A DNA stretch of 64,000 nt from Robertmurraya korlensis NBRC 107688 (GTDB lineage: Bacteria > Bacillota > Bacilli > Bacillales > Cytobacillaceae): contig NZ_BCVH01000003.1 in the NCBI RefSeq assembly GCF_001591645.1, forward strand, positions 186,001 to 250,000, read 5' to 3'. The notes beneath the pieces are model-generated. The model searched no databases and had not been told where the DNA came from. It saw only the letters and a list, made by a program, of their open reading frames with translations. Of this stretch, positions 1-8,355 are shown one piece after another (positions within the stretch are counted from its first letter, which is position 1; every line of letters starts with the position of its first letter). Position numbers and translations under genes: made by a program.

Positions 1-1
1 G

Positions 2-397
2 CAAGATGCGTTTCCGGGATTAGGAGCAGTAGATGAACAAACGCTTGTTCCGCTTACACGCTACGGGAAACTCATTCAATACCGGCAGCAAAATGATCAA
101 AAGCCGATTGCGATTTGCGAAGTGATGAGAGCTTATCATGATATCCATAAAGCCTATATTTTCGGGTTTTATGTCCGCTCCGACCAGCAAGGGAAAGGAA
201 TCGGGAAATTATTTTTACAGGACATTTATCCAATTTTAAAGCAAGATGGATTTCGGAAGGTTTGCTTAACGGTCAGTACTCAAAACAAAGCAGCCGTCCA
301 ATTATATAAAAAGTTAGGGTTTGTCATAAAAGAGACGAGATTAAATGAATTTGGCGAAGGGGAAAATCGCTATTATATGGAACACCTAATTTCTTAA
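2..397 (+). CDS. GNAT family N-acetyltransferase, 5' end outside window
   Basis: The frame is open from the first full codon of the window to the TAA at 395-397, so only the C-terminal 131 residues are visible. They show the acetyl-CoA binding core of a GNAT enzyme (RSDQQGKGIGKLFL, motif A), followed by NKAAVQLYKKLGF, the usual motif B helix and strand. It lies 61 bp upstream of kamA on the same strand. In Bacillus the beta-lysine acetyltransferase AblB/YodP is a GNAT encoded beside kamA, so that role is possible, but nothing in the fragment separates AblB from other GNAT proteins. A GTG-ATG pair at 122 is internal and is not the start. Confidence 0.8.
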   Translation, partial: QDAFPGLGAVDEQTLVPLTRYGKLIQYRQQNDQKPIAICEVMRAYHDIHKAYIFGFYVRSDQQGKGIGKLFLQDIYPILKQDGFRKVCLTVSTQNKAAVQLYKKLGFVIKETRLNEFGEGENRYYMEHLIS

Positions 398-458
398 TCT
401 AGTAATGATTAGTGGAGAAATCACCCGAAAAAAATAGACTGATTTTTAGGAGGAGTTT

Positions 459-1871
459 ATGATGAGAAACACTTTATTCAAACCAAAAAGACATTGGAAA
501 GAAATTGAGCTTTGGAAGGATGTTACAGAGGATCAATGGAATGATTGGGTTTGGCAGTTGACGAATACGATTAAAAATTTAGAAGACTTAAAGAAAGTAG
601 TGAACTTAACGCCAGAAGAAGAAGAAGGGGTTTTAATCTCAACAAAAACCATCCCATTAAACATCACACCCTATTATGCATGGCTTATGGACCGTGATGA
701 TTCAAGATGTCCGGTACGAATGCAGTCTGTTCCGATTTCTGCGGAATTGCATAAAACAAGATATGATTTAGAAGATCCCCTTCACGAAGATGAAGATTCA
801 CCAGTACCTGGGTTAACACATCGTTATCCGGATCGAGTGTTGTTCCTAGTAACAAACCAATGCTCCATGTACTGCCGTTACTGCACAAGAAGGCGCTTCT
901 CTGGACAAATCGGTATGGGTGTACCCAAAAAACAGCTAGACACAGCGATTCATTATATCGCATCTAATCCAGAAATTCGAGATGTGTTAATTTCCGGAGG
1001 AGATGGGCTCCTTATTAATGACAATATTTTAGAATATATCTTAAAGAATTTACGTGAGATTCCGCATGTAGAAATTATTCGTATTGGTACAAGAGCACCT
1101 GTCGTATTCCCACAGCGCATTACCGAGAATCTTTGCAATATCTTGAAAAAGTATCATCCCGTTTGGTTGAATACACATTTCAATACATCGATTGAAATTA
1201 CGGAAGAATCCAAACGTGCCTGTGAAATGCTTGCAAATGTGGGTGTACCTGTTGGTAACCAGTCTGTTATTTTGGCAGGCATTAACGACAGTGTACCGAT
1301 TATGAAACAGCTTATGCATGACCTTGTTAAAATTCGCGTTCGTCCATATTATATTTACCAATGTGATTTATCAGAAGGGATTGGTCATTTCCGTGCACCA
1401 ATCAGCAAAGGATTGGAAATTATGGAAGGACTTCGCGGTCATACATCGGGATATGCGGTTCCGACATTTATTGTTGATGCCCCGGGTGGAGGAGGCAAAA
1501 TTCCATTGCAACCGAACTATATCATTTCTCAAAGTTCTAATAAAGTCGTATTACGTAACTTTGAAGGTGTCATTACCTCTTATCCAGAACCAACAAATTA
1601 TCAGTCAGGCAGTGCAGAGGATTACTACAAAAAAGTATATCCTGAAGTGTTTGAAAAGTTTGAAAGTAATGGAGTTCTATCCATTATTGATGATACGAAA
1701 TTTAACCTTACACCAGAAGGATTGAAACGTTTAGATCGCCGCAAAACGTATAACGAAAATACGGAGCATAGTTCATTAAAAGATAAACGTGACAAACGAG
1801 ACGAGTTAAAAGAGAAAAAGTTCCAATCGCAAATGAAGAAATATGAAACAGTGGGAGCAAAGGAGGAGTAA
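459..1871 (+). CDS. kamA: Lysine 2,3-aminomutase
   Basis: Radical-SAM, PLP-dependent enzyme that converts L-lysine to L-beta-lysine. The 470-residue length equals that of Bacillus KamA/YodO. The radical-SAM cluster CxxxCxxC is at residues 135, 139 and 142 (CSMYCRYC), followed by the SGGDGLL stretch that binds SAM. The APGGGGKIPL segment near residue 345 carries the PLP lysine. The C-terminal 50 residues are highly charged and Lys-rich, as in the family. An AGGAGG at 448-453 serves ATG 459 or ATG 462; the start is ambiguous by one codon. The next gene's ribosome binding site overlaps the kamA stop, so the two are cotranscribed. Confidence 0.95.
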   Translation: MMRNTLFKPKRHWKEIELWKDVTEDQWNDWVWQLTNTIKNLEDLKKVVNLTPEEEEGVLISTKTIPLNITPYYAWLMDRDDSRCPVRMQSVPISAELHKTRYDLEDPLHEDEDSPVPGLTHRYPDRVLFLVTNQCSMYCRYCTRRRFSGQIGMGVPKKQLDTAIHYIASNPEIRDVLISGGDGLLINDNILEYILKNLREIPHVEIIRIGTRAPVVFPQRITENLCNILKKYHPVWLNTHFNTSIEITEESKRACEMLANVGVPVGNQSVILAGINDSVPIMKQLMHDLVKIRVRPYYIYQCDLSEGIGHFRAPISKGLEIMEGLRGHTSGYAVPTFIVDAPGGGGKIPLQPNYIISQSSNKVVLRNFEGVITSYPEPTNYQSGSAEDYYKKVYPEVFEKFESNGVLSIIDDTKFNLTPEGLKRLDRRKTYNENTEHSSLKDKRDKRDELKEKKFQSQMKKYETVGAKEE

Positions 1872-1873
1872 TT

Positions 1874-2152
1874 TTGATTTGTCAATGGTGCGAATCTGAC
1901 ACAGCAAGGGAAACGAGCAACACAGTCTATTGGGAACTTCCAGATGGAACAATTGCAATCGAAATACTAGAAACACCATCCATTCATTGCTTAGAATGCG
2001 GTATGACCTATCAAACAGATCATACAGTGAAAGAAATCGAGGATCATCTATTTTTAATAGATTGCTCAAAGCTCGAAAAAAGTGTGAAGTATGAAACACT
2101 TATGGCCGTTCCACGCTTGTTGAAGCGAAACTACTTTGATTTTTCATTATAA
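1874..2152 (+). CDS. YokU family small zinc-finger protein
   Basis: A 92-residue protein with two CxxC pairs (CQWC near residue 3 and CLEC near residue 38), the pattern of a YgiT/MqsA-type zinc finger. The Bacillus YokU family has this layout and commonly follows kamA. It starts with TTG at 1874; the AGGAGG at 1861-1866 overlaps the end of kamA and leaves only 2 bp between stop and start, which supports translational coupling. The role is unknown; a zinc-finger regulator or antitoxin-like N-domain without a toxin partner is possible. No toxin gene is adjacent. Confidence 0.8.
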   Translation: MICQWCESDTARETSNTVYWELPDGTIAIEILETPSIHCLECGMTYQTDHTVKEIEDHLFLIDCSKLEKSVKYETLMAVPRLLKRNYFDFSL

Positions 2153-2210
2153 ACAGCAAGATGTATCCGTTTTTCATTAGGTGATAGTTACTTTCGTTTA
2201 AGGTCAAGGT

Positions 2211-2245
2211 ATTCCCTTCAAATGCTATATAAATTTGAAGGGAAT
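2211..2245 (+). terminator. Hairpin downstream of kamA-yokU
   Basis: A perfect 13-bp stem (ATTCCCTTCAAAT and its complement) closes a 9-base loop and is followed by a T-rich stretch (AGTTTTGTAGTTTT). It is likely the terminator of the kamA operon, with the permease promoter just behind it. Confidence 0.75.
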
Positions 2246-2306
2246 ATGCAATAGTTTTGTAGTTTTCTCACAATGTTAAATATAGACGGGAGTCGGGAGG
2301 ACAAGA

Positions 2307-3809
2307 ATGGGATCACTCAATAGCTATAAAAACGAACATAATAGTCAGAATGTTCAGAATAAAAAAGAGGGTAAAGAGCATGTCAAACGGAAACTAAAGG
2401 CACGTCACATGACGATGATTGCTATTGGAGGGTCAATTGGTACAGGGATATTTTTAGCGACTGGGGCATCCATTCAAACAGCTGGACCTGGTGGTGCACT
2501 TATAGCTTATGGAGCAATTGGCATCATGGTCTACTTTTTGATGACAAGTCTCGGTGAAATGGCCACTTTCATGCCGGTCTCGGGGTCCTTTTCGACATAT
2601 GGCAGCCGTTTTGTCGATCCGGCATTTGGTTTTGCGCTTGGTTGGAACTATTGGTTTAACTGGGCTGTTACACTTGCCGTTGAAATCGTTGCATCAGCTA
2701 TTATTATGAAGTTCTGGTTTCCGGATGTACCGAGCATCGTCTGGAGTATATTGTTTTTAGGTCTAATCTTTTTATTGAATGCATTGTCAGTGAAAAGTTA
2801 CGGAGAATCCGAGTATTGGTTTTCCCTAATCAAAGTAGTAACCATCATTGTTTTCATTGGAGTTGGTATGCTCACCATTTTCGGTATTTTGGGCGGAGAG
2901 TACATCGGATTTAAAAATTTTACTGTCGAACATGCTCCTTTTAACGGAGGCCTTTTGTCTGTGTTAAGTATTTTTTTTATCGCAGGTTTTTCGTTTCAAG
3001 GAACGGAACTCGTGGGGATTGCTGCAGGTGAAAGTGAAGATCCGGAGAAAAATGTGCCAAAGGCAATCCGACAAGTATTTTGGCGAATTCTCCTATTTTA
3101 TATCGTCGCCATTGCGGTCATTGGTTTAATTATTCCTTATACAAGTCCTGACCTGTTAGGAAGGGATGTCGACAACATCGCAGTCAGCCCTTTTACCCTT
3201 GTATTTGAGAAAGTGGGCATCGCGTTTGCGGCATCTGTGATGAATGCGGTTATATTGACTTCCGTCTTATCGGCAGGAACTTCCGGTTTATATGCTTCGA
3301 CACGCATGCTTTGGTCTATGGCAAAGGACGGACAGGCACCTAAATTTCTACAAAATGTAAATGATCGCGGGATTCCGATGAATGCCCTTGTTATGACGAC
3401 GATTATTGGAGGCTTCGCCTTTTTAACTTCCATTTTTGGAGATCAAGTGTATACATGGTTATTAAATGCGTCCGGCTTAACTGGATTTATTGCATGGCTT
3501 GGAATTGCAGTTAGTCACTATCGTTTTAGAAAAGCATATATGGCTCAAGGCAGAGACATGAGTGATTTGAAATTCAAAGCGAAATGGTTCCCGTTAGGTC
3601 CAATTCTCGCTTTAGCGATGTGCATCTTTGTCATTCTCGGCCAAAATTATCAAGCTTTTTTAACTAGTGAGATTGATTGGTATGGAGTAGTCGTGTCCTA
3701 TCTAGGTTTACCGATCTTTTTGGCATTGTGGTTCGGGTTTAAACTTGTTCATAAAACAAAGATCGTTCCACTAAAGGAATGTTCTTTTGAGGATAAGTCC
3801 TCACAATAG
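2307..3809 (+). CDS. Amino-acid permease, LysP-like (APC superfamily)
   Basis: A 500-residue, 12-helix proton-coupled importer of the APC superfamily. After a polar, Lys-rich N-terminus it shows the family signature IGGSIGTGIFLATG in helix 1 and GEMATFMPVSGSF between helices 2 and 3. Around residue 235 it has GTELVGIAAGESEDP, typical of the amino acid transporter (AAT) group that includes lysine-specific permeases. GGGAGG-type Shine-Dalgarno (2296-2301) before ATG 2307. Its place between kamA and a glutamate dehydrogenase suggests lysine or another catabolised amino acid as substrate, but specificity cannot be read from the sequence. Confidence 0.85.
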   Translation: MGSLNSYKNEHNSQNVQNKKEGKEHVKRKLKARHMTMIAIGGSIGTGIFLATGASIQTAGPGGALIAYGAIGIMVYFLMTSLGEMATFMPVSGSFSTYGSRFVDPAFGFALGWNYWFNWAVTLAVEIVASAIIMKFWFPDVPSIVWSILFLGLIFLLNALSVKSYGESEYWFSLIKVVTIIVFIGVGMLTIFGILGGEYIGFKNFTVEHAPFNGGLLSVLSIFFIAGFSFQGTELVGIAAGESEDPEKNVPKAIRQVFWRILLFYIVAIAVIGLIIPYTSPDLLGRDVDNIAVSPFTLVFEKVGIAFAASVMNAVILTSVLSAGTSGLYASTRMLWSMAKDGQAPKFLQNVNDRGIPMNALVMTTIIGGFAFLTSIFGDQVYTWLLNASGLTGFIAWLGIAVSHYRFRKAYMAQGRDMSDLKFKAKWFPLGPILALAMCIFVILGQNYQAFLTSEIDWYGVVVSYLGLPIFLALWFGFKLVHKTKIVPLKECSFEDKSSQ

Positions 3810-3920
3810 AGATACCGTGATTCGTTTCGTTAGCTGCTCATAATTAGGCCAAAGGATTGTTTGGTCGATTGAACGAATGCAGAAGGTATTGTCTTAGATA
3901 TCCAGACTAAGGGGTGCCAT

Positions 3921-5207
3921 ATGGGAGAAGTAGGGGTAAAAGAGATCCATACAGAACGAAAGTCAGATGAGTCTTTGAACCTTTTCAAATCAACACAGAT
4001 TGTGATAAAAGAAGCCTTAGATAAATTGGGTTATACCTATGAGATGTACCAATTATTAAAAGAGCCATTGAGAATGTTTACTGTTCGTATGCCAGTTAGA
4101 ATGGATGACGGTTCGACTAAAATATTCACTGGATATCGCGCCCAGCATAATGATGCGGTTGGACCCACTAAAGGCGGCGTTCGTTTTCATCCTGAAGTGG
4201 ACGAGGACGAAGTGAAGGCATTGTCGATGTGGATGAGTTTAAAATGCGGCATTGTTGACCTTCCCTATGGGGGCGGAAAAGGTGGTATTATTTGCGACCC
4301 AAGAATGATGTCAATGGGAGAACTCGAGCGGCTAAGCAGGGCCTACGTGCGGGCAATCAGTCAAATTGTAGGACCTACAAAGGATATACCTGCTCCAGAT
4401 GTTTATACGAATGCACAAATTATGGCGTGGATGATGGATGAATACAGCAGGCTTCGTGAATACGATTCTCCTGGATTTATCACAGGGAAACCACTTGTGC
4501 TTGGTGGCTCCCATGGCCGTGAAAAGGCCACTGCACAAGGAGTCGTCATTTGTATAGAAGAAGCTGCAAAAAAACGGGGAATTGCCATCAAAGGGTCTCG
4601 GGTGGTCGTTCAAGGGTTTGGGAATGCAGGAAGTTTTTTAGCAAAATTTATGCATGATGCCGGAGCAAAGGTCATCGGGATATCTGATGCTTATGGTGCA
4701 CTATATGAACCAGAGGGGTTGGATATTGATTACTTATTAGAAAGTAGAGATAGCTTTGGAACGGTAACAACATTATTTGAAAACAAGATTACAAACAAAG
4801 AGTTACTTGAGCTTGACTGTGACATTCTAGTCCCAGCTGCCATTTCCAACCAAATTACCGCAGCTAATGCACATAATATCAAAGCTTCAATTGTTGTCGA
4901 GGCAGCTAATGGTCCAACCACCCTAGAAGGAACTAACATACTTTCTGATAGGGAAATCCTATTAGTACCAGATGTTTTAGCGAGTTCAGGAGGGGTAACG
5001 GTATCCTATTTTGAATGGGTTCAAAACAACCAGGGTTACTATTGGAGTGAAGAAGAAGTAAATGAAAAACTTCGTAAAGTGCTCGTTCAATCATTTAATC
5101 ATGTTTATGAAACATCCCAACAACGGAATATTAACATGCGTTTAGCCGCTTATATGGTAGGTGTTCGCAAAATGTCTGAAGCATCAAGATTTAGAGGTTG
5201 GGTATAA
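3921..5207 (+). CDS. NAD-dependent glutamate dehydrogenase (RocG/GudB type)
   Basis: 428 residues, the usual length of Bacillus RocG/GudB. The N-terminal substrate domain contains KGGVRFHPEVD and the catalytic-lysine segment DLPYGGGKGGI. The C-terminal Rossmann domain begins with VVVQGFGNAGSFLAKF, the GxGxxG dinucleotide fold. It oxidatively deaminates glutamate to 2-oxoglutarate and ammonia, the last step of many amino-acid catabolic routes. It follows the permease by 111 bp and ends in a strong terminator. RocG cannot be separated from GudB from this window, and Leu dehydrogenase is excluded by length and motifs. Confidence 0.92.
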   Translation: MGEVGVKEIHTERKSDESLNLFKSTQIVIKEALDKLGYTYEMYQLLKEPLRMFTVRMPVRMDDGSTKIFTGYRAQHNDAVGPTKGGVRFHPEVDEDEVKALSMWMSLKCGIVDLPYGGGKGGIICDPRMMSMGELERLSRAYVRAISQIVGPTKDIPAPDVYTNAQIMAWMMDEYSRLREYDSPGFITGKPLVLGGSHGREKATAQGVVICIEEAAKKRGIAIKGSRVVVQGFGNAGSFLAKFMHDAGAKVIGISDAYGALYEPEGLDIDYLLESRDSFGTVTTLFENKITNKELLELDCDILVPAAISNQITAANAHNIKASIVVEAANGPTTLEGTNILSDREILLVPDVLASSGGVTVSYFEWVQNNQGYYWSEEEVNEKLRKVLVQSFNHVYETSQQRNINMRLAAYMVGVRKMSEASRFRGWV

Positions 5208-5230
5208 ATAAGTGAGTTTCCCTTCATACG

Positions 5231-5272
5231 CAAAAGAACTTGCATGGATCATGCAAGTTCTTTTGTGATTTA
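5231..5272 (+). terminator. Strong intrinsic terminator of gdh
   Basis: Perfect 16-bp inverted repeat (CAAAAGAACTTGCATG and its complement) with a 3-base loop, ending in TTTTG. It closes the amino-acid catabolism block. Confidence 0.9.
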
Positions 5273-5418
5273 TCCAAAATCAAAAGATCGTTTTTGCAAT
5301 TAGAAAAGGCTGTTCCCAACATGCTATAGAAAATTAGGAGACGGTTCTATTGCTTCTGAAGATTTGTTTACTAATTTAACCCAATGCGAAGACGATCAAC
5401 TATCATTCTCTAAATATG

Positions 5419-5690
5419 GTATAGTAAATGCAAGTATAGTTCATTTGTCCCACTAAATACTGGAAATACCATGTTCTAAATGCTGGTTTAGTTCACTCAT
5501 TCCACTAATTATTGGAAACATCATGTTCTAAATGCTCGTTTAGTTCACTCATTCCACTAAATACTGGAAACATCATGTCCTAAATGCCCATTTAGTTCAC
5601 CCGTTCCACTAATTACTGGAAGTTGCATGTTCTAAATGCTCATTTTGCTCACCTATTCCACTACTTCCTGAAGATAACATATCCTATAGA
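5419..5690 (+). repeat. Five 52-bp tandem repeats, array A
   Basis: The block ATGTTCTAAATGCT and close variants starts at 5471, 5523, 5575 and 5627, exactly 52 bp apart. A degenerate copy lies before it (5419) and another after it (5679). Each unit contains two short dyads: CTAAA-N6-TTTAG and the near-palindrome TTCCACTAATTACTGGAA. The array fills most of the 466-bp gap between gdh and the AraC gene, and no ORF fits it. The same family occurs inverted at 56.8-57.1 kb. Confidence 0.9.
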
Positions 5691-5731
5691 AAAATGACCG
5701 TATCAAAACATTAGATAGGGGAACCACCTAT

Positions 5732-6724
5732 ATGAACATGAATGAATTAAGAACATTTTTAGTAAAAAACAACAATAATGAAGCGCCTGATTGGAATGTC
5801 ATAAAGGAAGTGTATCATCCGGAATCGATTGTAGTAAATGATCAGGAAGTGTACGTTTTCAATCTGAGTTTTGATTCCTCAACTACTCCTGTGGAAGATA
5901 ACATTGTGATCTGGCAGCAATTGCCTACCGCATACGTCCCTATACATATTCATCATTACATCGAAATGATCTACGTCTATCAGGGAACATGTACAGTGGT
6001 TATTGATAAGGGTGAAATGAGGCTAACTGAGGGAGCCATTATTATCATTGATAAAAACACTCCTCATACGGTAAAGGATATTTCACCATCAGATATCATT
6101 ATAGATATCAAACTCAAGCATGACTTTCTGTCGTCAGGGTTTCTTAGCCGTTTTACCAATAAGAGCATTATCTCTCAATTTTTAATAGATTCTCTCATTA
6201 ACAAGCGAAGAGAGAACAATTTTCTTTATTTTCCTTTGGAAAGCGATTCCAAGATTGTTGGGATTATGGAGCAAATCATGTGTGAGTATTTCGATAAGGA
6301 CTTTGTTTCGGCGGATATGATCAATGCGTATCTTTTCATTCTCTTAACAGAATTAATCCGTCACGCAAATAGTACAACAGATAAAAAGACGGACCAGATG
6401 ACACAGAATGATGTCATTGTTCTCGATTTTCTCAAGTTTATTGAAGACCATTATAAGGAATGCACCTTAACCGACATGGCTGATTATTTTCGGTACCATC
6501 CAAACTATATATCGGCTGTCCTTAAAAAAGCGACAGGAAAATCGTTTAAAGAACTTCTTCAGAACCAACGCTTAAATAAGGCAGTTCTATATCTATCAAA
6601 CTCTGACTTGCCTATACCTGAGATTGCCGAGGAAGTTGGTTACTCAAGTGTTTCTTTCTTTTACAAAAAGTTTAATGAGGTGTTTGGTCAAACACCGAAA
6701 GAATATAGGGAAAACCACCGCTAA
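5732..6724 (+). CDS. AraC family regulator with N-terminal cupin (paralog 1)
   Basis: 330 residues. An N-terminal cupin sugar-sensing domain (HIHHYIEMIYVYQGTC near residue 75) leads into a C-terminal double helix-turn-helix from about residue 230. The second HTH carries the PIPEIAEEVGYSSVSFFYKKF signature with the terminal QTPKEYRE motif. The protein at 32805-33797 (minus) has exactly the same length and the same domain order, so the two are paralogs. It sits 217 bp upstream of the GH1 gene and probably activates it through the GATTCGAG box at 6841. Nearly identical sequence from its 3' end onward recurs as a remnant at 17.77 kb. Confidence 0.9.
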   Translation: MNMNELRTFLVKNNNNEAPDWNVIKEVYHPESIVVNDQEVYVFNLSFDSSTTPVEDNIVIWQQLPTAYVPIHIHHYIEMIYVYQGTCTVVIDKGEMRLTEGAIIIIDKNTPHTVKDISPSDIIIDIKLKHDFLSSGFLSRFTNKSIISQFLIDSLINKRRENNFLYFPLESDSKIVGIMEQIMCEYFDKDFVSADMINAYLFILLTELIRHANSTTDKKTDQMTQNDVIVLDFLKFIEDHYKECTLTDMADYFRYHPNYISAVLKKATGKSFKELLQNQRLNKAVLYLSNSDLPIPEIAEEVGYSSVSFFYKKFNEVFGQTPKEYRENHR

Positions 6725-6832
6725 AACGAATGGCTTAGTTCTATAGGGGCTAAAGCCATTTCTATTTTCAACCTTTTTTCAATCGATAGTATACAAACGT
6801 CCACTCCTTATCCAAAAATGAAGTGCCGTTTA

Positions 6833-6901
6833 AAATCTTTGATTCGAGCAATCATCATCTTTGTTTTTACTATTATTTTAACTGAAAACGCTTGCTACAA
6901 T
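6833..6901 (+). promoter_or_regulatory. AraC-type box plus cre-like site plus -10 (GH1 promoter)
   Basis: The AAATCTTTGATTCGAG box begins at 6833 and the GATTCGAG core at 6841. A cre-like TGAAAACGCTTGCT follows at 6883-6896 and a -10 (TACAAT) at 6896-6901. There is no good -35, consistent with activator dependence. The layout is shared base for base in spacing with 8252, 17947 and 33909. Which protein binds the box is inferred from the neighbouring araC genes. Confidence 0.7.
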
Positions 6902-6941
6902 GAAATCAGAAAGTAAGTTGTAGCAGCGAGGAGTGTTAGAA

Positions 6942-8210
6942 ATGGAATGGCAATTTCCACCCAATTTTCTTTGGGGATCAACAACAGCAGCGTATCAAGT
7001 GGAAGGAAATAATGTGAACAGCGATTTTTGGGCAGAGGAGCATGCGGAAGGCTCACCGTATAAAGATAAATCTGGTGATACAATCGACCATTATCGTCTT
7101 TATCGAGAGGACATTGCTCTCATGGCCAGTCTGGGTTTGAATACTTACCGGTTCTCGATTGAGTGGTCTAGAGTCGAACCAGAACCAGGACAATACTCAC
7201 GGTCAGCCATTGAGCATTACCGGGATGTACTGGAGACATGCTACAAGCACGGGATCACACCTATAGTAGCGATGCACCATTTTTCCTCCCCCAAGTGGCT
7301 GATGAGATTAGGCGGATGGGCGAGCCCAGAGGTACCTGACCGTTTTGCTAAATATTGTGAAGTGGTTTTCCGTGAAATTGGACATCTAATCCCACATGTA
7401 TTGACCATGAATGAAATCAACTTGCCGGTTATGTTACGTGAGATTTTTTCAAGAATCGGATTCATCCCACCTGTTGGGATTGATAGAGATGCCTGGACGG
7501 CTCCGAAATGGAGAGAATCAGCTGCTCAATTGTGCGGAACCACCACCCAGAACTACTTTACCTTTCACATGATTTCAGATGAGTTTTCTATCCATAATTT
7601 AAAAGAAACTCATCGTAAGGCACGTGAGGCAATCAAGCGCATTCAGCCAAATACAAAAGTAGGATTTTCGATGGCTCTTTCCGATATTCAGTCGATCCCT
7701 GGTGGGGAAGAAGAGGCCGATCGAAAGTGGAACAGCTATTTCCGACAATATCTAGATATGTTGGAAGGAGATGACTTCTTTGGGCTTCAAAATTATACAA
7801 GGGAAGTTTACGGACCAGAGGGCCAAGTAAAACCAGCTGAAGGGGCGGAACTTACCCAAATGGGATATGAGTTTTATCCAAAGGCACTTAGTAATGTCAT
7901 CCGAAAGGTAGCCAAAGACATATCGATACCGATAATCATTACCGAACATGGGATTGCAACGGATGAGGACGAGCGCCGGGTAGCGTTTATCCGAGAAGCA
8001 TTAGAGGGTGTACAGGACTGTTTGAGCGAAGGCTTAGACGTTCGAGGGTATCTTCACTGGACCACTTTTGATAATTTTGAGTGGCAATCTGGCTATGCTT
8101 TGAAGTTCGGGTTGATAGAAGTGGACCGATCAACGCAGGAAAGAAAGGTAAAGGAAAGTGGCAGGTACTTAGGTCGATTAGCTCAACAGGAAAGTTTAGC
8201 TTCAAAATAA
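6942..8210 (+). CDS. GH1 family beta-glycosidase (paralog 1)
   Basis: 422 residues, shorter than typical GH1 enzymes (about 450-480). The N-terminal FLWGSTTAAYQVEGN signature is clear. The acid/base is E158 in TMNEINLP, where most families have NEP. The nucleophile is E335 in ITEHGIAT, where most have ENG. There is no signal peptide, so it acts in the cytoplasm on an imported beta-glycoside. ATG 6942 is chosen because GAGGAG at 6928-6933 is 8 bp away; an upstream GTG at 6933 overlaps that site. It is a paralog of the 34.0 kb GH1 and probably partners the MFS transporter that follows. Confidence 0.9.
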   Translation: MEWQFPPNFLWGSTTAAYQVEGNNVNSDFWAEEHAEGSPYKDKSGDTIDHYRLYREDIALMASLGLNTYRFSIEWSRVEPEPGQYSRSAIEHYRDVLETCYKHGITPIVAMHHFSSPKWLMRLGGWASPEVPDRFAKYCEVVFREIGHLIPHVLTMNEINLPVMLREIFSRIGFIPPVGIDRDAWTAPKWRESAAQLCGTTTQNYFTFHMISDEFSIHNLKETHRKAREAIKRIQPNTKVGFSMALSDIQSIPGGEEEADRKWNSYFRQYLDMLEGDDFFGLQNYTREVYGPEGQVKPAEGAELTQMGYEFYPKALSNVIRKVAKDISIPIIITEHGIATDEDERRVAFIREALEGVQDCLSEGLDVRGYLHWTTFDNFEWQSGYALKFGLIEVDRSTQERKVKESGRYLGRLAQQESLASK

Positions 8211-8251
8211 TTTTCATGGCTCCCTGGGTCTTAGTTCCGGGGGCTGTAAAG

Positions 8252-8320
8252 AAATCTTTGAAACACGCAAAGAAAAACTTTGCTTTTGCTATTATCCTAA
8301 ATGAAAACGCTTGCTATAAT
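8252..8320 (+). promoter_or_regulatory. AraC-type half-box plus cre-like site plus -10 (MFS promoter)
   Basis: AAATCTTTGA at 8252 matches the first half of the box at 6833, but the second half diverges (AACACG). A cre-like TGAAAACGCTTGCT lies at 8302-8315 with the same 50-bp offset from the box start, and the -10 is a perfect TATAAT at 8315-8320. The MFS gene can therefore be transcribed separately from GH1. Confidence 0.65.
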
Positions 8321-8355
8321 ATCGGGAATGGAAGATTAATAGGGAGGTTATGAAA

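Noticed and set aside
3850-3885. Possible second RAT element (AAAGGATTGTTTGGTC) before glutamate dehydrogenase
   Set aside because: The second half GGCAAAACC is missing and no terminator overlaps it, so the match is limited to the first nine bases.
5419-5690. CRISPR-like array
   Set aside because: Units are contiguous 52-bp copies with no variable spacers, contain no typical CRISPR repeat, and no cas genes are in the window.
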